From the NCBI RefSeq assembly GCF_014197445.1, contig NZ_JACIFO010000006.1, forward strand, positions 1-64,000: DNA of 64,000 nucleotides, given 5' to 3'. Positions 53,172 to 61,368 of the stretch are shown here, in pieces. The DNA comes from Mesonia hippocampi. Lineage in GTDB: Bacteria > Bacteroidota > Bacteroidia > Flavobacteriales > Flavobacteriaceae. The notes under the pieces are model-generated. The model had not been told where the DNA came from. It ran no database searches and saw only the letters and a list, made by a program, of their open reading frames with translations. The number at the start of each line of letters is the position of its first letter. The first letter of the stretch is position 1. The position numbers were made by a program, and so were the translations under genes.

Positions 53172-54224
53172 GTGAAAAATTTTCATTCATTAAAAATAAA
53201 AGAAGTTGTTAGAGAAACTTCAGATGCCGTTAGTTTAGTATTAGATATTCCTACAGAATTAAAAACAGTATTTAATTTTGATGCAGGGCAATATATAACC
53301 ATAAAAGCACAGCATGAGGGAGAGGAAATACGCCGTTCCTATTCGTTGTGTTCTTCCCCCAATAGCGGTGTTTTTCAAATTGCTATAAAACAGATAGAAA
53401 ACGGTGTGTTTTCTACCTTTGCGAACACTAACCTAAAAGCAGGAGATGTGTTGGAGGTGTTTCCTCCAGAGGGCAAGTTTATCGTTGAGTCTTCAGCGAG
53501 TAATTCGCCCAAAAATTATGCAGCTTTTGCAGCAGGGAGTGGTATTACCCCTGTGATGTCTATACTTAAAAGTGTTCTGGAAACAGATAAAGAAAGTAAA
53601 TTTGTTTTAGTTTACGGAAATAAATCGCCAGCAGAAACCATTTTCTTAAACGAGTTAAATGCGCTAAAAGAAACATATAAAGATAGGTTTTTTATCGTGC
53701 ATACCTATAGCCAGGCTAGAGCAGAAGATGCTTTGTTTGGGCGCATAGAAAAAAGTACGGTGAACTATATGCTTAAAAATAAGTTTAAAGAGCTTGTGTT
53801 TGATGCATTTTACCTTTGTGGACCAGAGCAGATGATAGAAAGTGTAAGGGCAACCTTGAAAGAAAATGGTGTAGCAGAGGATAAAGTGAACTTTGAACTT
53901 TTTAACTCTACAGAAGAAGGAAGTGTAGAAGCCAACCTAGAAGGAAAAACACAAATTACCGTAATTGTAGATGAGGAAGAGTTTAATTTTACAATGGATA
54001 AAAAAGAGAATATCCTAGATGCTGTTTTAGATAAAGATATAGACGCGCCGTACTCTTGCCAAGGAGGAATTTGTAGTAGCTGTATTGCTAAACTTACCGA
54101 GGGTAAAGCTGAAATGGCAAAAAATCAAATCTTAACCGATAGTGAAATTGCCGAAGGACTTATATTAACATGTCAAGCTCATCCAATTACACCAACTATA
54201 AAGGTAGATTATGATGATGTGTAG
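53172..54224 (+). CDS. FAD/NAD(P)H and 2Fe-2S oxidoreductase, PaaE-like
   Basis: 350 residues from a GTG start. Order: FAD-binding beta-barrel (GQYITIKAQHEGEEIRRSYSLCSSP), NAD(P)-binding domain (AAGSGITPVMSILKSVL, YLCGPEQMIESV), and a C-terminal plant-type 2Fe-2S ferredoxin with CQGGICSSCIAKL and a fourth Cys in LTCQAHP. This is the reductase layout of PaaE, the electron donor of phenylacetyl-CoA epoxidase; no other paa gene is in the window, so the partner may differ. Monocistronic, with own terminator. Confidence 0.88.
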   Translation: MKNFHSLKIKEVVRETSDAVSLVLDIPTELKTVFNFDAGQYITIKAQHEGEEIRRSYSLCSSPNSGVFQIAIKQIENGVFSTFANTNLKAGDVLEVFPPEGKFIVESSASNSPKNYAAFAAGSGITPVMSILKSVLETDKESKFVLVYGNKSPAETIFLNELNALKETYKDRFFIVHTYSQARAEDALFGRIEKSTVNYMLKNKFKELVFDAFYLCGPEQMIESVRATLKENGVAEDKVNFELFNSTEEGSVEANLEGKTQITVIVDEEEFNFTMDKKENILDAVLDKDIDAPYSCQGGICSSCIAKLTEGKAEMAKNQILTDSEIAEGLILTCQAHPITPTIKVDYDDV

Positions 54225-54242
54225 AAGAAACGTTACACAAAC

Positions 54243-54277
54243 AAAAAAGCCTCGGTAAAATAAACCGAGGCTTTTTG
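54243..54277. terminator. Bidirectional terminator between paaE-like and marC genes
   Basis: AAAAAGCCTCGGT, loop, ACCGAGGCTTTTT. Can serve the plus-strand oxidoreductase and the minus-strand marC pair. Confidence 0.85.
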
Positions 54278-54292
54278 TTAAATCGATGGTGC

Positions 54293-54490
54293 TTAACCGT
54301 CTACTTTCTTTTTTATAGCTTTAGACATCAATAAAATTATCATGAGCACAATAACGCAAAGACAAGCTAAAATTCCAACAAGCGCAACGCTGCTTTCTTT
54401 ACCGAAAATATTAGTAAAATCAAGCATAGTAGCATTAAAAATAAGCAAGCCTATCGCTGTAACAATTAGAAAGTAAATAAAATATTTCAT
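54293..54490 (-). CDS. Small two-helix membrane protein
   Basis: 65 residues with two hydrophobic helices (YFIYFLIVTAIGLLIFNATML and VALVGILACLCVIVLMIILLM) and a basic C-terminus (SKAIKKKVDG). It lies 6 bp after marC in the same direction and ends 16 bp before the terminator, so it is likely cotranscribed. No family recognised. Confidence 0.7.
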   Translation of the reverse strand: MKYFIYFLIVTAIGLLIFNATMLDFTNIFGKESSVALVGILACLCVIVLMIILLMSKAIKKKVDG

Positions 54491-54496
54491 AGCATT

Positions 54497-55075
54497 TTAG
54501 AATAAATCTCGAATATTGGTGGTAAATAGTTTAACCGAAATAGCTAACAAAATTACACCAAAAATCTTTTCTATAATAGCAATTCCGTTATTTCCTAATA
54601 TTTTTTGTAGCTTATCGGAGGTTTTAAGTACAACAAAAACAATAATAATATTAATAACAATAGCCATAATAATGTTGTGTACGTCGTATTCTGCTCGTAG
54701 AGAAAGTAAAGTGGTTAAACTTCCTGGTCCAGCAACAATAGGAAAAGCTATAGGAAAAACAGTGGCAGAATTTAAATTGCTCTCACTTTGTTTAAAAAGC
54801 GTAATACCTAATACCATTTCTAAAGCAAGAAAAAACAATACCATTGCTCCTGCAACAGCAAACTCTTTTACATTAACCCCAATAACAGATAAAATACGCT
54901 CACCTAAAAATAAAAATAAAATAAGTACAATTGCCGATATAAGTGAAGCCCAAGCACTGTTTATTTTGCCTGATTTTTTGCGTAGTGAAATAATTACAGG
55001 GATACTTCCAATAATATCAATTACAGCAAATAAGACCATAGTTGCAGTGAAAATTTGTTTGAAATCGAAGGTCAT
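54497..55075 (-). CDS. MarC-family membrane protein
   Basis: 192 residues, six transmembrane helices. MarC (UPF0056) features: TMVLFAVIDIIGSIPVIISL near the start, AGAMVLFFLALEMVLGI, and FPIAFPIVAGPGSLTTLLSL. Function of the family is not settled; early links to antibiotic resistance were not upheld. Confidence 0.9.
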   Translation of the reverse strand: MTFDFKQIFTATMVLFAVIDIIGSIPVIISLRKKSGKINSAWASLISAIVLILFLFLGERILSVIGVNVKEFAVAGAMVLFFLALEMVLGITLFKQSESNLNSATVFPIAFPIVAGPGSLTTLLSLRAEYDVHNIIMAIVINIIIVFVVLKTSDKLQKILGNNGIAIIEKIFGVILLAISVKLFTTNIRDLF

Positions 55076-55181
55076 AATTGTAGGTTTTAAAAGTAGTTGG
55101 AAAATGGCGGCAAAAGTATTTTAAATATATTCAAAATGATAGATTCAGTGTTAATTTTTTTCTAAAATTACAAAAGTTGAT

Positions 55182-55195
55182 ATTTGCATGCAAAT
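55182..55195. promoter_or_regulatory. 14-bp palindrome between marC and DUF3109 genes
   Basis: ATTTGCATGCAAAT is its own reverse complement. It overlaps a minus-strand box TAGATTTG (55191-55198) that may drive marC and lies about 25 bp upstream of the DUF3109 -7 box, so one regulator could act on both. Confidence 0.45.
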
Positions 55196-55221
55196 CTATA
55201 TTAAGAGCCAAAAAATAAAAT

Positions 55222-55229
55222 TACTTTTG
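55222..55229 (+). promoter_or_regulatory. Promoter -7 box of DUF3109-dgt, only 4 nt from ATG
   Basis: TACTTTTG (TAnnTTTG) ends 4 nt before the ATG at 55234. Transcription would begin at or next to the start codon, giving a leaderless mRNA. Confidence 0.5.
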
Positions 55230-55233
55230 CGTT

Positions 55234-55803
55234 ATGTTTCAGTTAGGAAAAACCATCGTTTCGGAAGATATTCTAGAAAAAGAATTTGCTTGTAACCTTT
55301 CTGCCTGTAAAGGTGCTTGTTGCGTAGAAGGAGAAGCAGGAGCTCCCGTAGAACCTGCAGAAGTTGAAAAACTAGAGCAATTATACTCCGAAATAAAACC
55401 TTTTTTAAGAAAAGAGGGAATAGCCGCAATAGAAGCGCAAGGCACATATATTAAAACCGATTTTGGCGACTTAGAAACGCCCTTGGTTAATGGGGCAGAA
55501 TGTGCTTATGTTACTTTTGATGATAAAAATACCGCCCTTTGCGGAATAGAAGCCGCATATCGAGCAGGAAAAATAGATTGGAAAAAACCTATTTCTTGTG
55601 AGTTATACCCAATCCGTTTGCAAGAATATTCAAGGTTTACCGCTGTTAATTACCACCGCTGGCCTATTTGTAGCGATGCTTGTGCGTTAGGAAAAGAGCT
55701 GCAAGTACCTGTGTACAAATTTGTAAAAGAAGCACTGATTAAAAAATTTGGAGAAGCTTGGTACGCAGAGCTAGAAGAAGCGGCTCAAGACTTAAATTAT
55801 TAA
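55234..55803 (+). CDS. DUF3109 family cysteine-rich protein
   Basis: 189 residues. Cysteine cluster CNLSACKGACC near residues 21-31 (CX4CX3CC) and further Cys in the ISCELYPIRL and WPICSDACALGKE segments, similar to YkgJ-type proteins and suggesting a metal or Fe-S site. Cytoplasmic. Located 18 bp upstream of the HD phosphohydrolase gene and probably cotranscribed. Function unknown. Confidence 0.85.
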   Translation: MFQLGKTIVSEDILEKEFACNLSACKGACCVEGEAGAPVEPAEVEKLEQLYSEIKPFLRKEGIAAIEAQGTYIKTDFGDLETPLVNGAECAYVTFDDKNTALCGIEAAYRAGKIDWKKPISCELYPIRLQEYSRFTAVNYHRWPICSDACALGKELQVPVYKFVKEALIKKFGEAWYAELEEAAQDLNY

Positions 55804-55821
55804 AACCTTTAGTTATTATAT

Positions 55822-57165
55822 ATGAATTGGCATCAGTTATTATCTTTAAAACGTTATGGTGATACCCAAAAAAGGTTGCGAATAGAACAAGATGAAACCC
55901 GATTGGGTTTTGAGGTAGATTATGACCGGATTATCTTCTCCTCTTTTTTTAGAAGTTTACAAGATAAAACACAAGTTATCCCGCTTTCTAAAACCGATTT
56001 TGTACATACACGGCTAACACATAGTTTAGAAGTTTCTGTTGTGGGGCGGTCGCTAGGAAGAAGCGTAGGTAAAAAAATATTACAAAAACACCCAGCTTTA
56101 GAAAAAACCTACGCGTATAAGTTTAACGATTTTGGGGCAATTGTTGCCGCCGCCGCTTTAGCACACGATATCGGTAACCCGCCTTTTGGGCATAGTGGAG
56201 AAAAAGCCATAGGAGAATACTTTTCTGTAGGAAAAGGAAAACGCTTTCAAGATGTTTTAACTCCAGAGCAATATCACGATTTAACCCATTTTGAAGGTAA
56301 TGCTAATGGCTTTAAATTGCTAACAGAAACACGCAACGGTGCTAAAGATGGTTTACGCTTATCGTTTGCCACCTTAGGGGCGTTTACAAAATACCCCAAA
56401 GCTTCATTGCCGCATAAACCAACAAAACATATTGCAGATAAAAAATATGGTTTTTTTCAATCAGAGCAAGCTGTTTTTGAAAATATAGCAGCAGACTTAG
56501 GTTTAACCAAGCAAACAGGAGAAGGAGTGCGCTACCACAGGCATCCGTTAGCTTATTTGGTAGAATCGGCCGATGATATCTGTTATACAATTATTGATTT
56601 TGAGGATGGGATAAACTTAGGTTGGATAGATGAAGACTTAGCCTTGGAGTATCTTATAAACCTTGTACGCGATAATATTATTACCAAAAATTATAGTAAA
56701 CTAGGTACCAAAAATGCTCGTTTAGCTTATTTGCGGTCTTTAGCAATAAATACACTTATTGCAGAAACCGTAGAGGTGTTTCTAACTTATGAAGAGGATA
56801 TTTTAAAAGGAGAATTTCAACATTCGTTATTAGATAAATCTAAATATAAGGCTCAAATAGATGATATTTTAGCCGTTAGCAGAAACAAAATTTACCAAAG
56901 TAACGAGGTTGTAGAAAAAGAAATAGCAGGTTATAAAATAATAAATACGTTGTTGGATGCTTTTACTACAGCGATAGAAAATCAACGGAACAATCAGGCT
57001 ACAAATTACGATAAAATGCTATTAAAAAGTTACCTTGATAATGTTTCTTATAAAGAAGGAGACACCTATGCTTGGTTAATTTCTTTATGCAGCAATATCG
57101 CTTTACTTACCGATGGAAATGCTTTGCGAACTTATAAAAAGATAACAGGAAACTATAGTTACTAG
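55822..57165 (+). CDS. dgt: dGTP triphosphohydrolase-like HD protein
   Basis: 447 residues. HD-domain metal ligands: HTRLTHSLEVSVVGRSLG, then AALAHDIGNPPFGHSGEKAI. N-terminal DETRLGFEVDYDRIIFSSFFRSLQDKTQV is typical of deoxyguanosinetriphosphate triphosphohydrolases. Hydrolyses dNTP to nucleoside and triphosphate, controlling nucleotide pools. Converges with dxs, 1 bp between stop codons. Confidence 0.92.
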   Translation: MNWHQLLSLKRYGDTQKRLRIEQDETRLGFEVDYDRIIFSSFFRSLQDKTQVIPLSKTDFVHTRLTHSLEVSVVGRSLGRSVGKKILQKHPALEKTYAYKFNDFGAIVAAAALAHDIGNPPFGHSGEKAIGEYFSVGKGKRFQDVLTPEQYHDLTHFEGNANGFKLLTETRNGAKDGLRLSFATLGAFTKYPKASLPHKPTKHIADKKYGFFQSEQAVFENIAADLGLTKQTGEGVRYHRHPLAYLVESADDICYTIIDFEDGINLGWIDEDLALEYLINLVRDNIITKNYSKLGTKNARLAYLRSLAINTLIAETVEVFLTYEEDILKGEFQHSLLDKSKYKAQIDDILAVSRNKIYQSNEVVEKEIAGYKIINTLLDAFTTAIENQRNNQATNYDKMLLKSYLDNVSYKEGDTYAWLISLCSNIALLTDGNALRTYKKITGNYSY

Positions 57166-57166
57166 G

Positions 57167-58948
57167 TTACAACTTGTTTAAAAGTTTATTGAGTTTTAAC
57201 TTGATTTTGTTCGCTGAAATCTCCAAACTTTCGTAAAGTTCATCTGTTTTTCCTTGTTCGATAAATGTATCGGGAATGCCTAGATGTATAAATTTAACAG
57301 TAAAATTGTTCTGTTGAGCAAACACAAGTATAGCCTCGCCAGCACCACCAGAAAGCACACCATCTTCTAAAGTGATTATGGTTTTATGTTGACTGAATAT
57401 TTTTTTCAGAAGCGTTTTATCAAGTGGTTTTACAAAACCTAAATTGTAAAGTGCAATTTCGGCAGGATTATTACAGTTGTCAATTGCTTCTAGAGCTTGG
57501 TTGCACATGGTTCCTACACTAATAATAGCGATGCTTTTACCATGTTTTATGATGTTGCCCCGCCCGATATCGAGTTTTTGAAAAGGTTTCTTCCAATCGG
57601 TAATTTTTCCTCTTCCTCGCGGATACCGAATGGCAATAGGTTGTTTTAGACCTAAAGAGGCAGTATATAATAGGTTTCTAAGTGCGAGTTCATTGGCAGG
57701 AGCAGCAATAATAAGGTTAGGGATGCAGCGCAAGTAGGCAATATCAAACACGCCGTGATGTGTAGCTCCATCTTCGCCAACCAAACCAGCTCTATCTATA
57801 CAAAAAATAACAGGTAATTTTTGTAGCGCAACATCATGGATAATTTGGTCGTAAGCACGTTGAAGAAATGTAGAGTAAATGGCGCAAAAAACTATTTTAT
57901 TCTGTGTGGCGAGTCCTGCAGCTAATGTTACAGCATGTTGTTCTGCAATACCAACATCAAAGGCTCTTTCCGGAAATTCGTCCATCATAAATTTTAAAGA
58001 ACTTCCTGTGGGCATAGCAGGGGTAATACCGATAATATTTTTGTTTTTTTTGGCAAGTTCTACCAAACTCAATCCGAATACATCTTGAAATTTAGGCGGT
58101 AAGTTATGCTCGTTTTTTAAAACAAGTTCTCCTGTATGTTTATCAAACTTTCCTGGAGCGTGATAAACAACTTGGTTTTCTTCGGCTTGCTTTAATCCTT
58201 TTCCTTTTTTGGTAACCACATGAATAAACTTAGGCCCTTTGATGGTTGATAGGTTTTTGAAAGTTTCAAACAAGGCTGTAAAATCATGTCCGTCAACAGG
58301 GCCTACATAATGAAAGTTTAAAGCTTCTATAATATTGCTTTGCCGTGGTTTTTTACCTATTTCGGCTTTTACCAGGTATTCTTTTAAGGCTCCAACGCTA
58401 GGATCTATACCTATGGCATTATCGTTTAAAATCACCCATAAATTGGTGTTGGTAACGCCCGCATGGTTAAGTCCTTCAAAAGCCATTCCGCTAGCAATAG
58501 AAGCATCACCAATAATGGCAATATGATTTTTAGAAGGTTTTTTATCTAGCTGAGATGCAATAGCCATGCCTAATGCTGCCGAAATAGAGGTAGAGCTGTG
58601 GCCTACACCAAAGGTGTCAAAAACACTTTCGTTGCGTTTTGGGAAACCACTTATACCATTAAACTGCCTGTTGGTATGGAAAACGGTTTTTCTTCCTGTA
58701 AGAATTTTATGCACATAAGCTTGATGCCCTACGTCCCATACCAGTAAATCTTCTGGGGTGTTAAAAAAATAATGCAGCGCAATACTGAGTTCGACTACGC
58801 CGAGGCTGGCACCTAAGTGCCCTTCTTTTGTAGCTACAATATCAATAATAAAGCGCCTTATTTCTGCTGCCAATTGCGGGAGCTGAGCTTTAGAAAGCTG
58901 GCGTAGATCTTCTGGTGTGTTAATATGCGATAAAAGTGATGTTTGCAT
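57167..58948 (-). CDS. dxs: 1-deoxy-D-xylulose-5-phosphate synthase
   Basis: 593 residues, slightly short but normal for the group. Thiamine-diphosphate enzyme condensing pyruvate and glyceraldehyde-3-phosphate, first step of the MEP isoprenoid pathway. Visible: GHLGASLGVVELSIALHY, VWDVGHQAYVHKILTGR, the ThDP motif GDASIASGMAFEGLNHAG, DVGIAEQHAVTLAAGLA with catalytic Glu, and DRAGLVGEDGATHHGVFDIAYLR. The -7 box lies 4 nt before the ATG. Confidence 0.97.
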   Translation of the reverse strand: MQTSLLSHINTPEDLRQLSKAQLPQLAAEIRRFIIDIVATKEGHLGASLGVVELSIALHYFFNTPEDLLVWDVGHQAYVHKILTGRKTVFHTNRQFNGISGFPKRNESVFDTFGVGHSSTSISAALGMAIASQLDKKPSKNHIAIIGDASIASGMAFEGLNHAGVTNTNLWVILNDNAIGIDPSVGALKEYLVKAEIGKKPRQSNIIEALNFHYVGPVDGHDFTALFETFKNLSTIKGPKFIHVVTKKGKGLKQAEENQVVYHAPGKFDKHTGELVLKNEHNLPPKFQDVFGLSLVELAKKNKNIIGITPAMPTGSSLKFMMDEFPERAFDVGIAEQHAVTLAAGLATQNKIVFCAIYSTFLQRAYDQIIHDVALQKLPVIFCIDRAGLVGEDGATHHGVFDIAYLRCIPNLIIAAPANELALRNLLYTASLGLKQPIAIRYPRGRGKITDWKKPFQKLDIGRGNIIKHGKSIAIISVGTMCNQALEAIDNCNNPAEIALYNLGFVKPLDKTLLKKIFSQHKTIITLEDGVLSGGAGEAILVFAQQNNFTVKFIHLGIPDTFIEQGKTDELYESLEISANKIKLKLNKLLNKL

Positions 58949-58952
58949 GGGG

Positions 58953-58981
58953 CAAAGGTAAACTTTGAAATTGTATTTTTG
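58953..58981. promoter_or_regulatory. Compact divergent promoter pair for dxs and tadA
   Basis: Minus strand TACCTTTG (58953-58960) ends 4 nt before the dxs ATG; plus strand TATTTTTG (58974-58981) ends 4 nt before the tadA ATG. The whole region between the two start codons is only 37 bp. Both transcripts would be leaderless or nearly so. Confidence 0.5.
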
Positions 58982-58985
58982 TAAA

Positions 58986-59429
58986 ATGATAGATATTTTT
59001 GATGATACTTATTTTATGAAAAAAGCCCTAATTGAGGCAGAAGAAGCTTATCGGTTAGGTGAAATTCCTGTTGGAGCAATTGTAGTTAGCGAAAACCAAG
59101 TGATAGGACGAGGCTATAACTTAACAGAGCAATTAATAGATGTAACGGCACATGCCGAGATACAGGCAATTACAGCTGCATCCAACTTTTTAGGTGCTAA
59201 GTTTTTAACTAATTGTACGCTATATGTTACGCTAGAACCTTGCCAGATGTGCGCAGGAGCTTTGTATTGGAGTAGGGTTTCTCGGGTGGTTTTTGCAGCA
59301 GAAGATATAAAACGAGGCTACCGAGCTATGGGAGCTAAGTTACACCCTAAAACACAAATAACCACAGGCGTTTTAGAGGGAGAAGCCAGCAATTTGCTCA
59401 AAAGCTTTTTTGCAGAAAAAAGGCGTTAA
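58986..59429 (+). CDS. tadA: tRNA-specific adenosine deaminase
   Basis: 147 residues from the ATG at 58986 (MIDIFDDTYFMKKAL). A TTG seven codons upstream lies before the promoter box and is rejected. Zinc deaminase motifs: HAEI (His ligand and catalytic Glu) and PCQMC (two Cys ligands) in VTLEPCQMCAGALYWSRV. Converts A34 to inosine in tRNA-Arg(ACG). Its stop overlaps the end of olsF on the other strand by four bases. Confidence 0.94.
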   Translation: MIDIFDDTYFMKKALIEAEEAYRLGEIPVGAIVVSENQVIGRGYNLTEQLIDVTAHAEIQAITAASNFLGAKFLTNCTLYVTLEPCQMCAGALYWSRVSRVVFAAEDIKRGYRAMGAKLHPKTQITTGVLEGEASNLLKSFFAEKRR

Positions 59430-61243
59430 CTTTTTTTGTTCTTTTCTATCTTTTTTTCTAATTCTGCTTGAAATTCTTCCATAACAGGCTTTACAGTGCT
59501 TTCTGGGATGTCGGCAATTCGTATATACATAAGTCCATCGATTGAGTTGTTAAAAAGCGGATCTACGTTAAAAGCAACCACTTTTGCATTTTGCTTGATG
59601 TACTTTTTAATTAAAACTGGCATGCGTAAACTGCTGTCGGGTTCAAGCTCATCGATAAGTTTATCAAATTTGTTGAGGTCGGCTTTGCTCTCGTCAAAAA
59701 CAAAGTCTTTATCAGCATCCTTTAGTGTTACTTTGTATTCTTTCTTTGGATGAACATATTGTGCAACATAAGGATCGTAATAATGAGATTTCATAAATTC
59801 AATCATCATCGATTTAGAAAAAGCAGAGAATTTATTGCTAATACTTACACCGCCTATCAGGTATTTGTGTTCAGGAAAGCGTATGGTGCAGTGCACTATT
59901 CCTTTCCAAAGCAGAAATAAAGGCATGGGTTTTTGCTGGTATTCTTTAACGATAAATGCTCTTCCCATTTCTATCGACTGGCTCATCATTTTATAAAGCT
60001 CGGGTTCAAACCCAAAAAGCTCTTGTAGGTAAAAGCCATCTATTCCGTGCGATTTAAAAATTTCAGCTCCTAACCCCATTCGGTAGGCGCCTACAATTTT
60101 ATTGAGCTCGTTGTCATAAAGAAAAAGATGATGGTAATAATCGTCATATTTATCAAGGTCTATTGCGTTGTTGGTGCCTTCTCCAATGGCTCTAAAAGTG
60201 ATTTCGCGTAAACGACCTATTTCATTTACAATGTTAGGGATGTCTTTGCGTTCTGCTAGGAATACTTCGTAATTTTTACTTATAAGCAGACGTTTATTGT
60301 TTTTTCGGCAAAAGTCAACCTCTTTTTCCATTAAAGGACTGGCGGTTTGAGCTACAATTTTTTTTGGAGACCTCGGTATTTTTATGTGCGTAGGGATATG
60401 AATGTTTTTGAGTAAACTTTTCTTGTCGAAACTACTCGCTAGCATGTAGGTTTTTTTTCTTAAAAAGAGGCTGTAGTCATCTAAGTTTTTATATTCATTT
60501 TGGTCTTTTACGCTAATAGGGTTCCCTATACGCATTACAATTTTACGCTTTTTCTGGGTGAGCATCTCACTGGGTAATTTTGCGGTGCGTAAGTTGTCGC
60601 TTAACTTGGCGAGCTTATAAAAAGCAGGGCTATTTTTTGCATGAAAATATATGGGTACAACTGGCACTTGCGCTTTTTGGATAAGTTTCATGGCTTCAGG
60701 AAGCCAAGGTTTATCTACAATAGCTTTATCTTCTTTACAGGTAGAAACTTCGCCTGCTGGGAAAATTCCTAAGGGATGCCCGTCGTTTAAGTGTTTGATA
60801 GCTGCTTTTAATCCTTGTAAACTAGATTTTACATCTTTATGATTCTCAAAAGGGTTTACGGGTAAAATGTAAGGACTTAAGGGGTCTAGTTTATGTAACA
60901 GAAAATTAGCGATTACTTTATAGTCTTCGTGCTTTTCTATTAAGGTTTTCATTAAAATCATTCCGTCAATAGCACCTAATGGGTGATTGGAAATGGTGAT
61001 AAAAGGACCATTTTTAGGAATACGTTTTAGGTCTTTTTCTGGGATAGAGTAATCTACTTCCAAATAAGAGAGGATTGCATCTAAAAAGTCTGTACCTTTA
61101 AGATGTTTTCTGTCGTCATATACTTTGTTAAAATGACTTAATCTTGTGGTATGTAATAAAAGTGCACCTATCGAGGTGCCTAAAAAACCAAATTTATCCA
61201 AATTCAATCCTTTTGCAACTTCTTTTGCGGTTACAATGGCCAT
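59426..61243 (-). CDS. olsF: Bifunctional ornithine lipid synthase, OlsF type
   Basis: 605 residues. N-terminal half is a PlsC-like O-acyltransferase: SNHPLGAIDGM (His/Asp acyl-transfer motif), GIFPAGEVS, and VPVVPIYF. C-terminal half (about 300-520) is a GNAT-like N-acyltransferase of the OlsB type: VFLAERKDIPNIVNEIGRLREITFRAIGEGTNN, IVGAYRMGLGAEI, FYLQELFGFEP, SIEMGRAFI. This order of domains and length match OlsF described from Serratia and F. johnsoniae, which makes phosphorus-free ornithine lipids from ornithine. Own promoter box about 100 nt upstream. Confidence 0.85.
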   Translation of the reverse strand: MAIVTAKEVAKGLNLDKFGFLGTSIGALLLHTTRLSHFNKVYDDRKHLKGTDFLDAILSYLEVDYSIPEKDLKRIPKNGPFITISNHPLGAIDGMILMKTLIEKHEDYKVIANFLLHKLDPLSPYILPVNPFENHKDVKSSLQGLKAAIKHLNDGHPLGIFPAGEVSTCKEDKAIVDKPWLPEAMKLIQKAQVPVVPIYFHAKNSPAFYKLAKLSDNLRTAKLPSEMLTQKKRKIVMRIGNPISVKDQNEYKNLDDYSLFLRKKTYMLASSFDKKSLLKNIHIPTHIKIPRSPKKIVAQTASPLMEKEVDFCRKNNKRLLISKNYEVFLAERKDIPNIVNEIGRLREITFRAIGEGTNNAIDLDKYDDYYHHLFLYDNELNKIVGAYRMGLGAEIFKSHGIDGFYLQELFGFEPELYKMMSQSIEMGRAFIVKEYQQKPMPLFLLWKGIVHCTIRFPEHKYLIGGVSISNKFSAFSKSMMIEFMKSHYYDPYVAQYVHPKKEYKVTLKDADKDFVFDESKADLNKFDKLIDELEPDSSLRMPVLIKKYIKQNAKVVAFNVDPLFNNSIDGLMYIRIADIPESTVKPVMEEFQAELEKKIEKNKKS

Positions 61244-61341
61244 CAGCGTTCTTATTTAGTATAGTGGTTCTCTGTTAATTGGTAAGTTCTAAACTTTAAT
61301 TTTTAATACGATAAGTTTAAACGTGAGAACGTACTTTATCA

Positions 61342-61349
61342 CAAATATA
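61342..61349 (-). promoter_or_regulatory. Promoter -7 box of olsF
   Basis: Minus strand TATATTTG, 98 nt before the olsF ATG, in the gap after the aspartate kinase stop. Confidence 0.45.
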
Positions 61350-61368
61350 ATAAAATATAGTTATGGGC

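Noticed and set aside
54516-55124. 202-codon plus-strand frame opposite marC
   Set aside because: It mirrors the marC gene; its translation has no domain pattern, whereas the minus frame is a clear MarC protein.
57167-58948. Damaged thiamine-diphosphate motif in dxs (GDA instead of GDG)
   Set aside because: The motif GDASIASGMAFEGLNHAG is, as far as I recall, usual in flavobacterial DXS, and all other catalytic segments are intact.
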